This document shows, piece after piece, positions 8,179 through 17,141 of a stretch of 64,000 nucleotides of DNA. Under the pieces are notes generated by a model. That model saw nothing but the letters and a program-made list of their open reading frames with translations. It searched no databases and had not been told where the DNA came from. The stretch's first letter is position 1. The number at the start of each line of letters is the position of its first letter. This DNA is from Flammeovirgaceae bacterium UBA4465 (GTDB taxonomy: Bacteria; Bacteroidota; Bacteroidia; Cytophagales; Cyclobacteriaceae), in contig CAJJBF010000009.1 in NCBI GenBank assembly GCA_905182375.1, positions 355,984 through 419,983 on the forward strand, given 5' to 3'. A program made the position numbers and the translations under genes.

Positions 8179-8269
8179 TGTTGCTGTTATGTGAATTCCT
8201 CAGATTATTTGTAAATACTACCTCTAAATTTAAGCGCCATTATTATGTGATTCTGAATTAAAAAATTAA

Positions 8270-10867
8270 TCAATTTTTGATTAGTTTTCTTAAGAATCTC
8301 CCTTGTTCAGTATAAATTTCGAGATAATAGATTCCCGCTTGATAACTGTTTAATACCATCACAACTTTGTTAACATCAAACCTGTATCGTCCGACACATT
8401 TTCCTTCAATATCCCAAACATTAACGACTTTAATCCTCCCACTAGCAGTGATGTGTAAAACCTCCTGAACTGGATTAGGAAAGACGGACACCAAAGGCTG
8501 TAGGGTATTGATGCTACCTAAAATATTCTCATAAGCGGGTAAAATTAATTGTCCTTCCCAATTGGCCCCCTCATTATTGTCTAAATTAACGTTCTTTAAA
8601 GATAAATAAGCCCCTGCACCATCTGCTTCGATAGGCCAGGGAGCCTCATCTGAATACAAAACCTCATCTATTATATCTCCATAGCCATCCAGCAATTGAA
8701 CTTTTTCACTTTGATTCGATAAGCTCCTAGTAAATTCATCGAAAGGAGTAAATCCATACCGTTCTTCAAAAGATTGTGCCTCACTGGCTAAGTATAAAGT
8801 GCTATGGGCTCCCATGAATATGCCTTTTGGAAATTGATAGGTAAGCCCTAACTCTCCCAAATAAAGTCCAGTAAGATCGGCAGATGCATCACTCACATTG
8901 GTGATTTCAATGAACTCATAATTACTTGAAACTTCATTCTCTTCAGCCGAAGGGTGATAATTAATTTTAGTAATCACAAGTGCCGGCTGCGTTACCGATG
9001 CACAGGACGTCGTTGATTTCAATTGACCGGATAGCCAAGTATTCCTATCCTTGATAAAGCTCTTCAGCTCGCTGACTTGCTGATCAAATATACCTGTGGT
9101 CCCCCATAAAGCTTCTTGCCGGTCTGCTGCTTCTGAAATATGAAGTACCGTTTCATTGATAAAGTCCGTTACTTTCAGTGTATTGAGTGGCATCCCTAGA
9201 TCAGTAAGTCCTTGCCACCTTTTATTTAAATAACATCTATAAATCGGGTCATCAAACAAATCTTTCCAAAATTTTGCCCCCATATTTTCCCCATCATCAA
9301 ACTGCCATCCGTAGGTGAAACTTCGATCATACCCCCAAAAGAAAAGGTCATTACCGTAGGTCAAATTGAAATCCCAAATCGGTCCTGCGCGTAATTTTCC
9401 ATTACGGTCTTTATGAAAGAAAGTACTGAATTGATAGCCATCTACATTGGCCGCAAACTCATTTAAAATCATGAAATCAATAAATGAAGGAACATCTATT
9501 ACTGATGGATAACCGTCCTCTAATGAACTATTTTTATTGCCCGATGTATTTTCCAAGCGTTCAAACACTCCTTTGATATATTGATGTTGCGAGGTTTTGA
9601 TCTCTGTAGATTTTGGATATTCATGTACAAAGCTACTCTGCCATCCACCATAATTGGGCATATTCCAAGCTACTAAATCTGCCCCCTCAATTTTATCTGT
9701 CTTGGTGATGTACCCTCCCGTAAGATTGGGTAATGAAAGATCCTCTGGTTGAATTTTCTTTATATTGATCCGATTATCATCGGCCTTTAATTTCTCTTGA
9801 AAAAGATAGACCCCTTCATAATTTCCATTCAGCATCACTTCACAATATTTGCCTCTCGAGGCATATTGACCTATTTGGTTGGACAGTTGATAACTCAAAT
9901 AATCTCTGATCAGCGAAGAGTCGTAGGCAATCCCATTTAAAATCCAATCATTCTCTTTGGGCATTCCTAAGATACTCACGTCCTCTTTCTGACCCAGGCT
10001 ATCATAAGTAGTCAAAGCATATTGCTTTTTAGGTAATAAAGAAGATGTGGAACCACGAACCTCTATCTTTATGGCCCCTTTAAAATCTAAATAATCAAGG
10101 TTGGTTACATCCGAAATATCATTTCTTAAATCTACGCCCTTGTCCACAATAATCATGTTTGCCGCAATTTTAGGTTCTGAAGGAATCGATAGATTATTCA
10201 CGGTTTCTAGAACTACAATCGGCAGATTAGATGATTGAAAATCCACATAAATAGGCGCTGAAAACCAACTCGGTGTACTTCGATAAATATATTCAGTAGT
10301 ATTGATTCCCAATGAAAGTACCGGTAAAGCAGTCATATCAGATGAAGTACTTGATTGATTGTGTACTTGCACAGCAATGACATTAGTTCCCTCCATCAAA
10401 AAATCGACATCGATATCAAAATATTCTGGTTTTTGTCCGCTAGGTAATAACGCATTATGGTGACCATCACTTAACTGATCATAAGCAGGCGTAACTCCCG
10501 AAACCAAATCTCTTGCCATTTCTTGGCCATTGAGATACGCGACAAAGCCATCATCATAATCAATATCCAATCGCAACCTTTCTATCGCTTTAAGATCAAT
10601 GATCTCAAAAGTTTTTCTCAAGTAAACTGAGATAGTATTTTCAGGAACTAAAGTAGCATCATCATCATCTCCATAACCAAATCCGGAGATCCCTTGACTC
10701 CAGTTTGAATGGTCAAAATCCAGCCGATTCCATAAAGTACTGGGTTGACTACTTGGTACTGTATAATACCAGTCATCACCCGGTAGGACTACGCTCTCCC
10801 AGTGATCTATTTGAGAAAAACAAAAAACAGGTATCAAGCTCACAAAAATTATTAAAAAAACTCTCAT
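8270..10867 (-). CDS. Secreted CotH-kinase-family protein with lamin-tail domain and type IX secretion C-terminus
   Basis: 865 residues, signal peptide MRVFLIIFVSLIPVFCFSQ. Order of parts: an N-terminal jelly-roll-like region (residues about 20-190, WNRLDFDHSNWSQGISGFGYG), a CotH region (about 200-620) with NDWILNGIAYDSSLIRDYLSY, YEGVYLFQEKLK and GPIWDFNLTYGND, a lamin-tail domain (about 630-750, NYEFIEITNVSDASADLTGLY), and a C-terminal Por sorting domain starting VSVFPNPVQEVLHI and ending GRFLRKLIKN. CotH proteins are atypical kinases, in spore coats phosphorylating partner proteins; the role of the Bacteroidota forms is unclear. The sorting domain predicts export by the type IX system and anchoring at the cell surface or release. 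It stands alone between two gaps of about 190 and 280 bases. Confidence 0.92.
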   Translation of the reverse strand: MRVFLIIFVSLIPVFCFSQIDHWESVVLPGDDWYYTVPSSQPSTLWNRLDFDHSNWSQGISGFGYGDDDDATLVPENTISVYLRKTFEIIDLKAIERLRLDIDYDDGFVAYLNGQEMARDLVSGVTPAYDQLSDGHHNALLPSGQKPEYFDIDVDFLMEGTNVIAVQVHNQSSTSSDMTALPVLSLGINTTEYIYRSTPSWFSAPIYVDFQSSNLPIVVLETVNNLSIPSEPKIAANMIIVDKGVDLRNDISDVTNLDYLDFKGAIKIEVRGSTSSLLPKKQYALTTYDSLGQKEDVSILGMPKENDWILNGIAYDSSLIRDYLSYQLSNQIGQYASRGKYCEVMLNGNYEGVYLFQEKLKADDNRINIKKIQPEDLSLPNLTGGYITKTDKIEGADLVAWNMPNYGGWQSSFVHEYPKSTEIKTSQHQYIKGVFERLENTSGNKNSSLEDGYPSVIDVPSFIDFMILNEFAANVDGYQFSTFFHKDRNGKLRAGPIWDFNLTYGNDLFFWGYDRSFTYGWQFDDGENMGAKFWKDLFDDPIYRCYLNKRWQGLTDLGMPLNTLKVTDFINETVLHISEAADRQEALWGTTGIFDQQVSELKSFIKDRNTWLSGQLKSTTSCASVTQPALVITKINYHPSAEENEVSSNYEFIEITNVSDASADLTGLYLGELGLTYQFPKGIFMGAHSTLYLASEAQSFEERYGFTPFDEFTRSLSNQSEKVQLLDGYGDIIDEVLYSDEAPWPIEADGAGAYLSLKNVNLDNNEGANWEGQLILPAYENILGSINTLQPLVSVFPNPVQEVLHITASGRIKVVNVWDIEGKCVGRYRFDVNKVVMVLNSYQAGIYYLEIYTEQGRFLRKLIKN

Positions 10868-11058
10868 ACTATTTCATTACTGATTCTTTAGACCATTCGG
10901 GAATGACGGAACACTAAAATATCTCTTCTGATTTAGTGACATGAGAACATTTAAAAGGACGCTTAAATGGGGAAATCCTTACATTCACTGATATTGTTTT
11001 AAAACATGTCCTCTTAAAAAAAATCTAGGCTATTGACTTTCCCACGACCTTTGCGTAA

Positions 11059-11316
11059 TTAGGCATCATGCCAATGACCATGTGCTGCTGACCATACTTT
11101 ACCTGCGGGAGCCTGCCCCTCAGGCCGTGTACTTCCATTCTCTTCGCTTTTATTGTACAATCCGTAGATTGCGGATATAAAAAGGACAATCAATATTCCA
11201 ATCATCCAAAAAATTTTGTTTCCCTGTCTACTGACCATCGCCTTGATTCCGTGGCAATTTTTGTACTTCTTACCACTCCCACAAGGACAAACATCATTTC
11301 TCCCAACTTTTTTCAT
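11059..11316 (-). CDS. Small SEC-C zinc-motif protein with one membrane segment and His-rich tail
   Basis: 85 residues. The N-terminus [17 protein letters not shown] is a textbook SEC-C motif (CxCx8CH), the zinc-binding module also found at the end of SecA. One membrane segment follows ([20 protein letters not shown], residues about 34-53). The tail ends [13 protein letters not shown], rich in His and Trp, which could bind metal. If the N-terminus is cytoplasmic the tail would face the periplasm. The gene is isolated, with no recognisable motif in the flanking gaps. The partner of such stand-alone SEC-C proteins is unknown; a role near the Sec translocon is only a guess. Confidence 0.8.
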   Translation of the reverse strand: MKKVGRNDVCPCGSGKKYKNCHGIKAMVSRQGNKIFWMIGILIVLFISAIYGLYNKSEENGSTRPEGQAPAGKVWSAAHGHWHDA

Positions 11317-11476
11317 TTTCTTTATTTATGAGTTCAATTTACAAAAAAAATTGCTCGTGTAAGAACATTGTTTGTATTTAGAAAAGTAGACTCTTTACTC
11401 TATTTAAAGGCAAAATAGAACTCAAAATATTCATACGGCTCTAATTCTAACCCTTTTGTGTTAATTCAGAACTAAC

Positions 11477-13108
11477 CTATTCAGCATCTAAAAAAGGATA
11501 ATTATAATCAGTCGCTCCCATAAATGTTTCTTTTATCGTGCGCGCACTTACCCATCTCAATAAATTCATTTGAGCTCCGGCTTTATCATTGGTTCCAGAG
11601 CCTCTCGCTCCACCAAATGGCTGCTGCCCCACTACGGCTCCGGTAGGCTTATCATTGATGTAAAAATTGCCAGCAGCATACTGTAAAACATCTGAAGCCC
11701 GCTCGATAGCATATCTGTCTTTGCTAAATATTGCTCCCGTCAAAGCATAGGCTGAACTTTGATCGACGAGCGTAAGGGTAGCTTCAAATTCATCTTGAGG
11801 ATACACATAGACAGAAACTACAGGTCCAAATATTTCTTCACACATCGTCTCGTAACGTGGGTTTTTGGATAAGATCACGGTTGGCTCAATAAAATAACCC
11901 TTAGTACCGTCATAATTACCCCCCGCTATGATTTCAGCATCACTAGATGCTTTCACACGATCAATGTATTGAGTAATTTTTTCAAAGGATTTCTTATCAA
12001 TCACCGCATTGATAAAATGCGTGAAGTTTTCCGGAGAGCCCATTTTAATACCCTTCAAAGTATTTATTAAATGCTCTTGAATCTCCTCCCATAGGTTATC
12101 TGGAATGTATACGCGTGAAGCTGCACTACATTTTTGCCCTTGATATTCAAAGGCTCCTCTGACGATAGCTGTTGAAACTTCTTGCACATCAGCTGAAGCA
12201 TGGACCATAATAAAATCCTTACCTCCCGTCTCGCCAACAATTCGTGGATAACTGTTATAAATATCTATATTTTGTCCAATGGTTTTCCAAAGATTTTTAA
12301 ATACTTGTGTACTTCCTGTAAAATGTAATCCTGCAAATTCTGGATGGTTGAATACCACTTCTCCGGCAATGGGGCCATCGACGTAGATCATGTTAATCAC
12401 TCCATCGGGTAATCCTGCAGCTTGAAAGATCTCCATGATGACTTGAGCGGAATAAATCTGTGTATAAGCAGGTTTCCATACAATGGTATTTCCCATCATT
12501 GCTGGAGCAGTACATAAATTACCCGCAATGGATGTGAAATTGAATGGTGTTACTGCAAACACAAATCCTTCGAGGGGTCGATACTCCATTCGGTTCCAGA
12601 CACCAGCCGAAGATTTAGGCTGCTGACTATAAATTTCTTCCATATAAGTGGCATTGAACTTCAAGAAATCTATATACTCGCAAGCAGCATCTATTTCGGC
12701 TTGGTAAATATTTTTGGATTGGCCGAGCATGGTTGCTGCATTAATTTTAGCTCGGTAAGGTCCTGCTATCAAATCCGCTGCCTTTAGAAATATGGCCGCC
12801 CGATGCTCCCAGCTCAACTTCGCCCAAGATTCCTTAGCTGCCAATGCCGCTTCAATAGCGTCATGAACATGACTGGCATCCCCCTCGTGAAAATGTCCTA
12901 AGACATATTGATGGTCATGAGGAGGGCTCATTTTAACTTTTTTTCCGGTCCTGATTTTCTCAGATCCGATATACATAGGCACATCTATTTCCTGAGATTT
13001 TGCTTGTTTTAAAGCTTCCTTAACTGCCTGCTTTTCAAAGGAACCCTCAATGTAATTAAGCACAGGTTCATTTATAGGTTGGGGTATTTTGAAATTTCCG
13101 TACGACAT
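11477..13108 (-). CDS. pruA: L-glutamate gamma-semialdehyde (1-pyrroline-5-carboxylate) dehydrogenase
   Basis: Second enzyme of proline breakdown: oxidises glutamate semialdehyde to glutamate with NAD. 543 residues, the length of the mitochondrial/Bacteroidota P5C dehydrogenase type. Seen: the N-terminal NEPVLNYIEGSFEKQAV, the cofactor segment FAVTPFNFTSIAGNL, the glutamate motif VGETGGKDFIMVH, the catalytic cysteine in YQGQKCSAASRVYIP, EEIFGPVVSVYVY, and the C-terminal QQPFGGARGSGTNDKAG that is distinctive for this enzyme. ATG at 13108 is the natural start. No proline dehydrogenase (putA/prodh) gene is near in this window. It ends in a 160-base gap with no clear terminator. Confidence 0.95.
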   Translation of the reverse strand: MSYGNFKIPQPINEPVLNYIEGSFEKQAVKEALKQAKSQEIDVPMYIGSEKIRTGKKVKMSPPHDHQYVLGHFHEGDASHVHDAIEAALAAKESWAKLSWEHRAAIFLKAADLIAGPYRAKINAATMLGQSKNIYQAEIDAACEYIDFLKFNATYMEEIYSQQPKSSAGVWNRMEYRPLEGFVFAVTPFNFTSIAGNLCTAPAMMGNTIVWKPAYTQIYSAQVIMEIFQAAGLPDGVINMIYVDGPIAGEVVFNHPEFAGLHFTGSTQVFKNLWKTIGQNIDIYNSYPRIVGETGGKDFIMVHASADVQEVSTAIVRGAFEYQGQKCSAASRVYIPDNLWEEIQEHLINTLKGIKMGSPENFTHFINAVIDKKSFEKITQYIDRVKASSDAEIIAGGNYDGTKGYFIEPTVILSKNPRYETMCEEIFGPVVSVYVYPQDEFEATLTLVDQSSAYALTGAIFSKDRYAIERASDVLQYAAGNFYINDKPTGAVVGQQPFGGARGSGTNDKAGAQMNLLRWVSARTIKETFMGATDYNYPFLDAE

Positions 13109-13158
13109 TGTTTATTTATTTACTTTCTATGGTTCAAATATAAGCAATCACCAACGAT

Positions 13159-13842
13159 TTACAGGAAGAGTGCCGGGAGTTCAATCAAGTCATGAACTTG
13201 CCATTGCGAGGGTGCTTTGGATTCTTTTTGGGGATTGTACCAAACAGACCTCCATCCTGCATGGTCAGCCCCTAATATATCTGTTTGCAGGTTATCCCCA
13301 ATGATGACCATATCCCCTAGGGTTCCTCCGCAGTAATCAAGCGTAAAATCAAAAATCTCCTTGGCTGGCTTTCGATGACCTGAAGACTCAGAGGTCACCA
13401 CCCACTTAAAGTAATGATCAATCTCACTGTATTTCAATTTGATATTCTGAGTGTCATCAAAACCGTTGGTAATAATCCCTAATTCAAAATCTTTTGATAG
13501 TCTATCAAGTACTTTGTGTGCATTGGGCATCAATGCCTTCTTTCGAGGACATTCAATGATGAATTGATTTGATAATTCTTGAGCTAAGATAAGATCTGTG
13601 TTTTTCACGGCATTCATAATGTAACCAAACCGATGATTTCGGATTTCAAACTTATCTATTTCCCCCACGTTATAGCGATGCCATAACTGTTCATTCTGTT
13701 GCTTAAATGTTTGGATAAAATGGGCTCCATCACTGAAAAACCGGTCAAGTTCGAAAGTACGATACATATCAAGCAGTGTGGCTCGCGCATTGATTTCGTA
13801 ATCCCACAAAGTATGATCTAAATCAAAAAATAGCTTCGTCAC
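13159..13842 (-). CDS. YjjG-type HAD nucleotidase (noncanonical pyrimidine nucleotidase)
   Basis: 227 residues of the haloacid dehalogenase superfamily. Motif I is FFDLDHTLWDYEINA at the N-terminus, motif II ITNGFDD near residue 120, the motif III lysine lies in ESSGHRKPAKEIF, and motif IV is MVIIGDNLQTDILGA. The DLDHTLWDYE start is characteristic of the YjjG group, which in E. coli dephosphorylates noncanonical pyrimidine monophosphates. Its start codon overlaps the stop of the ArsR-type regulator by four bases, so the two form an operon. The substrate is inferred from the family. Confidence 0.88.
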   Translation of the reverse strand: MTKLFFDLDHTLWDYEINARATLLDMYRTFELDRFFSDGAHFIQTFKQQNEQLWHRYNVGEIDKFEIRNHRFGYIMNAVKNTDLILAQELSNQFIIECPRKKALMPNAHKVLDRLSKDFELGIITNGFDDTQNIKLKYSEIDHYFKWVVTSESSGHRKPAKEIFDFTLDYCGGTLGDMVIIGDNLQTDILGADHAGWRSVWYNPQKESKAPSQWQVHDLIELPALFL

Positions 13843-14222
13843 GCTCTCAATTCTTTCGCCTTGGCCTTATGCGTGGCCAATTCTCTATTGGAATCCATAA
13901 TAGCATAGAGCTCAAGATCTCTCAATAATTGTGGGTCTTTTTGAAGAAAGACCATCATCTTACTCACAATTTCTATCACTTCCTCTTTGAGACTGTAAAC
14001 CACCCATTGATCTAATTTGTGCGACTTAACCAGACCCGCATTCTTTAAATAAGCGACATGCCTTGAGGTCTTTGTCTGGGTAAAGTCTAGAATAGAGACC
14101 AAATCCGAAATGGTGAGGCTCTTTGCTTCGAGCAGTAATTGAATGATTCGAACCCTTGCCTCCTCTGAAAAGGACTTAAATATCTGAGTTCCTATTAAAA
14201 GACTGAATTTTTTAAGCTTCAA
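13839..14222 (-). CDS. ArsR/SmtB-family winged-helix repressor
   Basis: 127 residues. The winged-helix region runs from FKSFSEEARVRIIQLLLEAKSLTISDLVSI through TQTKTSRHVAYLKNAGLVKSHKLDQWVVYSL, the usual ArsR recognition helix and wing. There are no paired cysteines of the arsenic or zinc sites (no CxC), so the signal is probably not a thiol-bound metal. It overlaps the HAD nucleotidase gene by four bases (ATGA) and is divergent from the secreted protein at 14302. A TTGACT-N13-AGTCAA inverted repeat upstream is a possible operator for autoregulation. Confidence 0.85.
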   Translation of the reverse strand: MKLKKFSLLIGTQIFKSFSEEARVRIIQLLLEAKSLTISDLVSILDFTQTKTSRHVAYLKNAGLVKSHKLDQWVVYSLKEEVIEIVSKMMVFLQKDPQLLRDLELYAIMDSNRELATHKAKAKELRA

Positions 14223-14234
14223 AATTAATATTTT

Positions 14235-14259
14235 TTGACTAAGTTATCACAAAAGTCAA
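14235..14259. promoter_or_regulatory. Possible operator in the divergent ArsR promoter region
   Basis: TTGACT (14235-14240) and AGTCAA (14254-14259) form an inverted repeat with a 13-base spacer, 13 bases from the arsR start and 43 bases upstream of the divergent secreted protein gene. Short arms can arise by chance; the position is the main support. Confidence 0.3.
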
Positions 14260-14301
14260 CTTTATGCGTTTAGTTCGTATGAATTTATTACTTTTTCATT
14301 C

Positions 14302-14925
14302 TTGAAAAAAATAAGCGTCCTCCTTGTTCTCTGTCTTGCCCTTTATTCATTGACTTATGGTCAAATCAGGGGAATTACCCCAAAGGTGATCCAATTTACT
14401 GGAGTCATCTTTGCGAATGATAGTGCATCTATTGTTCCGGGAGTTCACGTGTATGTCCCTCAAGGAGGACGTGGAACGACCACCAATCCATATGGGTTTT
14501 TTTCAATGCCTGTCTTGGAAGGGGACAGTATTATATTCTCTGCAGTAGGCTTTGATAAAACCTACTACATTATTCCTTCTCATAAGGAACCCAATAGTTT
14601 GAAGTTGGTTGTCTATCTAACTGAAGATATCTTTTACTTGGAAGATGTAGCCATCTTTCCCTACCCCTCGGAAGCTACTTTTAAGGCAGGTATTTTGGCT
14701 ACACGGTTACCTAATGAGTTTGATCAAAGTAACCTCAATGTCTGGATGAACAGTGAAGTTATGCGAGAAATGTATCGCAATCAAGTCAACAGTGGCAATG
14801 CCAATTTCCGCAATGCCATGAATGAACAAATGAATTATAATCGGTATCAATATCAGCCTGCCGCCAATAATTATTTAAACCCCTTTGCTTGGTCCTCCTT
14901 TATTCGTTCTCTGAAGAAAAACTAA
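14302..14925 (+). CDS. Secreted protein with carboxypeptidase-regulatory-like (CarboxypepD_reg) domain
   Basis: 207 residues. Signal peptide KKISVLLVLCLALYSLTYGQ, then a domain with FTGVIFANDSASIVPGVHVYV, GTTTNPYGFFSMPVLEGDSIIFSAVGFDK, the pattern of the carboxypeptidase-D regulatory-like beta sandwich that is found on TonB-dependent receptors and many Bacteroidota surface proteins. The C-terminal 70 residues are Asn/Gln/Met-rich (QVNSGNANFRNAMNEQMNYNR). The start is a TTG: no ATG is in frame between it and the upstream sequence, and the signal peptide begins right there. Its stop overlaps the stop of the convergent dipeptidase by four bases. It lacks a receptor barrel, so its partner is unknown. 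Confidence 0.8.
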   Translation: MKKISVLLVLCLALYSLTYGQIRGITPKVIQFTGVIFANDSASIVPGVHVYVPQGGRGTTTNPYGFFSMPVLEGDSIIFSAVGFDKTYYIIPSHKEPNSLKLVVYLTEDIFYLEDVAIFPYPSEATFKAGILATRLPNEFDQSNLNVWMNSEVMREMYRNQVNSGNANFRNAMNEQMNYNRYQYQPAANNYLNPFAWSSFIRSLKKN

Positions 14926-16175
14926 AGGGTTTGAATTTTTGACGCAACTCTCAAGGTTTCTTCCCAGACACGAAATACATTTTGGGAGCAAATTTTTTCG
15001 ATATCCTCATCGCTGTACCCGCGCATTAATAACTCATAAATTAAGTTAGGATACATCGAAACATCTTTCAGTCCTTTAGGCAAGGAGTTTCCGACACCGT
15101 CAAAATCTGAACCCAATCCCACATAATCAATTCCAGCAATGGCTACCACGTGATCAATGTGATCTGCAACGGTTTTGATTTCCTCAAAAGGGTCCATATC
15201 GATTAAATATTGAGCCGCATAGGCGACATACGTTGAATCATTTTCTGACAAGCCTTCAGCCGCTCTATATTCATCTAAAGAGGTCTTGATTTCGGAAAAT
15301 TGATCCTGAGAGGTTTTTGATAAAAATGAAGAACCAAAATTGATTTGGATGACACCTTCTTTTTCTGCTAAAAGCTTAATCATATCATCATTCATATTGC
15401 GCATGAAGCCTGGTGTAAACTTTCTACAAGAACTGTGAGATGCAATGACAGGGGCTTGGGTCAAATTCATTACATCATAAAATGCCTTATCTGAAATATG
15501 AGAAACATCAATCATGATGCCCCATTTATTCATTTCCTGTACCACTTGTTCCCCAAATGGACTCAATCCATCCCAAGTATCTTCGCTGGTATCATACGAA
15601 GAATCACAAATTTCATTGTCTAAAGAGTGAGTCAAAGTAATGTACCTGATTCCGCGATCAAAGAAATATTTCACATTGGCCAAATCCGATTCAATAGGCG
15701 CACCATTTTCCATACCTAAAGGGAGTGAAATAAGGGCCTTTTCAAAATTTTCCTTTACTTCACTTGGTGTTCCTGCCGAGGCAAATAAATTTGGGAAGGC
15801 TTCCGGTAATCTACCTACCATGTCTATTAGAGAGTCTGCAAAAGCTTTAGCCCCTCCTGATTTTTGAAGTGCTGCCGGAACGTATATCGACATAAAAGGA
15901 GCGTCTAGTCCTCCCATCTTGGCTTTGGGATAATCAAAATCTCCCATAGTTTCAATAGATACATCTTCAACCGAATTACGCGACATGAATCCTTTATTAG
16001 CCATACGATAGGGTAAATCAATATGTCCATCGGTAATGATGAGTTTTTGACTTAATCGATGTGCCCGCTCTCGGAGTTCTAGGACTTCATTATCTTGATT
16101 TTTTTTGGACCGCTCTCCAGAGCAAGCAAATGAAAGGACCATAAAAATGATCCCAATTTTAAAAAATAATTTCAT
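14922..16175 (-). CDS. Membrane dipeptidase (peptidase M19), lipoprotein
   Basis: 417 residues. A lipoprotein signal is seen (FMVLSFACSGE, Cys near residue 18). Zinc ligands of the M19/renal dipeptidase family are visible: DGHIDLPYRM (His-x-Asp), the bridging glutamate in LGMENGAPI, MIDVSHISDKAF, and VIASHSSCRKF, followed by GIDYVGLGSDFDGV. These enzymes hydrolyse dipeptides, sometimes D-amino-acid-containing ones, and the lipid anchor places it in the periplasm or outer membrane for peptide scavenging. ATG at 16175. Convergent overlap with the preceding + strand gene by four bases. No partner transporter is adjacent. Confidence 0.92.
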   Translation of the reverse strand: MKLFFKIGIIFMVLSFACSGERSKKNQDNEVLELRERAHRLSQKLIITDGHIDLPYRMANKGFMSRNSVEDVSIETMGDFDYPKAKMGGLDAPFMSIYVPAALQKSGGAKAFADSLIDMVGRLPEAFPNLFASAGTPSEVKENFEKALISLPLGMENGAPIESDLANVKYFFDRGIRYITLTHSLDNEICDSSYDTSEDTWDGLSPFGEQVVQEMNKWGIMIDVSHISDKAFYDVMNLTQAPVIASHSSCRKFTPGFMRNMNDDMIKLLAEKEGVIQINFGSSFLSKTSQDQFSEIKTSLDEYRAAEGLSENDSTYVAYAAQYLIDMDPFEEIKTVADHIDHVVAIAGIDYVGLGSDFDGVGNSLPKGLKDVSMYPNLIYELLMRGYSDEDIEKICSQNVFRVWEETLRVASKIQTL

Positions 16176-16387
16176 GAGGAAAAGTTAATCTTTTTTTAGA
16201 GTAATTCAAACCAAAATAGCTTTCTAAATAGCTTTCTAAGCATAGCTTTCTGATAATTCGTAAAATTTTTATTTTTAAAAAATACCTACCCAAGCAACTA
16301 TTTCTTGAATACTAGAATGTTTTCTTTGAAATAAGTTAATAAATTTAAGCTTGTCAAGAATGTAAGCCCTTTAACTGATTATTTGCC

Positions 16388-17128
16388 ATGATGCCTTTAA
16401 TGCCTGACCACATCCTCTCTGTCTGGAACATGTATGGTAATTATACCGCCATCTTATTGATTGCAGCTGGACTTTCACTCGTTTTAAGTCACTACTTAAA
16501 GCTTTTATTCACGAGTGATAAAAAATCTCGATACGATTACATTAATAAGAATGAAATCAAACGTTTGTGGTTTTCCTTTTTGCTTTTTACCATCGGAGCA
16601 ACCCTACTGCTCAATACCTTATTCTACCCTACTACGTGGCTTTGGTTTTTTGTACGACTTTTCTTAAGCTCTATGATGAGCATCATTATAGGAGTAATCG
16701 TTCAAAATATGCTTAAGTTTTATTTCCCTTTCTACATTGAAAAGAGACTGAAAAAATTAAGATATTCACCAAGAATTTCCGCTGAGGGTAATGTCATGAA
16801 GTTATTAAGTGAAGAAGAAGAAGATGTCTATTTAGATGAGGGCATGCAGGCGGAAGAAAATGCCTATTCAGTAGATTATGATGTTTGGATTGATGAAAAA
16901 ACTAAATTTACAAAAATTGAAAAATACAATGGTAGGCTTCATGCGTTAAAATGTGATAAATGTAATTATCAAACGCTGAAGGTCTCAAAAGAAGAGATTA
17001 CACAGCCCGCAACCCTGAATGAAGAAGGTGAATTGATCAAATTTCTAAGTTGTGGATACTGCGGTCAAAAATCACGGAAATCTCACAGAATCGCAAAGCT
17101 TAATCCAAAAGCATCCGCCACAGATTAA
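16388..17128 (+). CDS. Membrane protein with C-terminal zinc ribbon, unknown function
   Basis: 246 residues. Three membrane segments are visible in the first 110 residues (about 17-40 YTAILLIAAGLSLVLSHYL, 57-77 LWFSFLLFTIGATLLL and 82-108), followed by a charged cytoplasmic region with a very acidic stretch (LSEEEEDVYLDEGMQAEEN). Near the end CDKC and CGYCGQKS supply four cysteines of a rubredoxin-like zinc ribbon. I recognise no named family with confidence; similar proteins are hypothetical in Bacteroidota. Thirteen bases separate it from kynureninase, so the two are likely cotranscribed, though no link in function is evident. Confidence 0.6.
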   Translation: MMPLMPDHILSVWNMYGNYTAILLIAAGLSLVLSHYLKLLFTSDKKSRYDYINKNEIKRLWFSFLLFTIGATLLLNTLFYPTTWLWFFVRLFLSSMMSIIIGVIVQNMLKFYFPFYIEKRLKKLRYSPRISAEGNVMKLLSEEEEDVYLDEGMQAEENAYSVDYDVWIDEKTKFTKIEKYNGRLHALKCDKCNYQTLKVSKEEITQPATLNEEGELIKFLSCGYCGQKSRKSHRIAKLNPKASATD

Positions 17129-17141
17129 TAGAAGTAAACAC

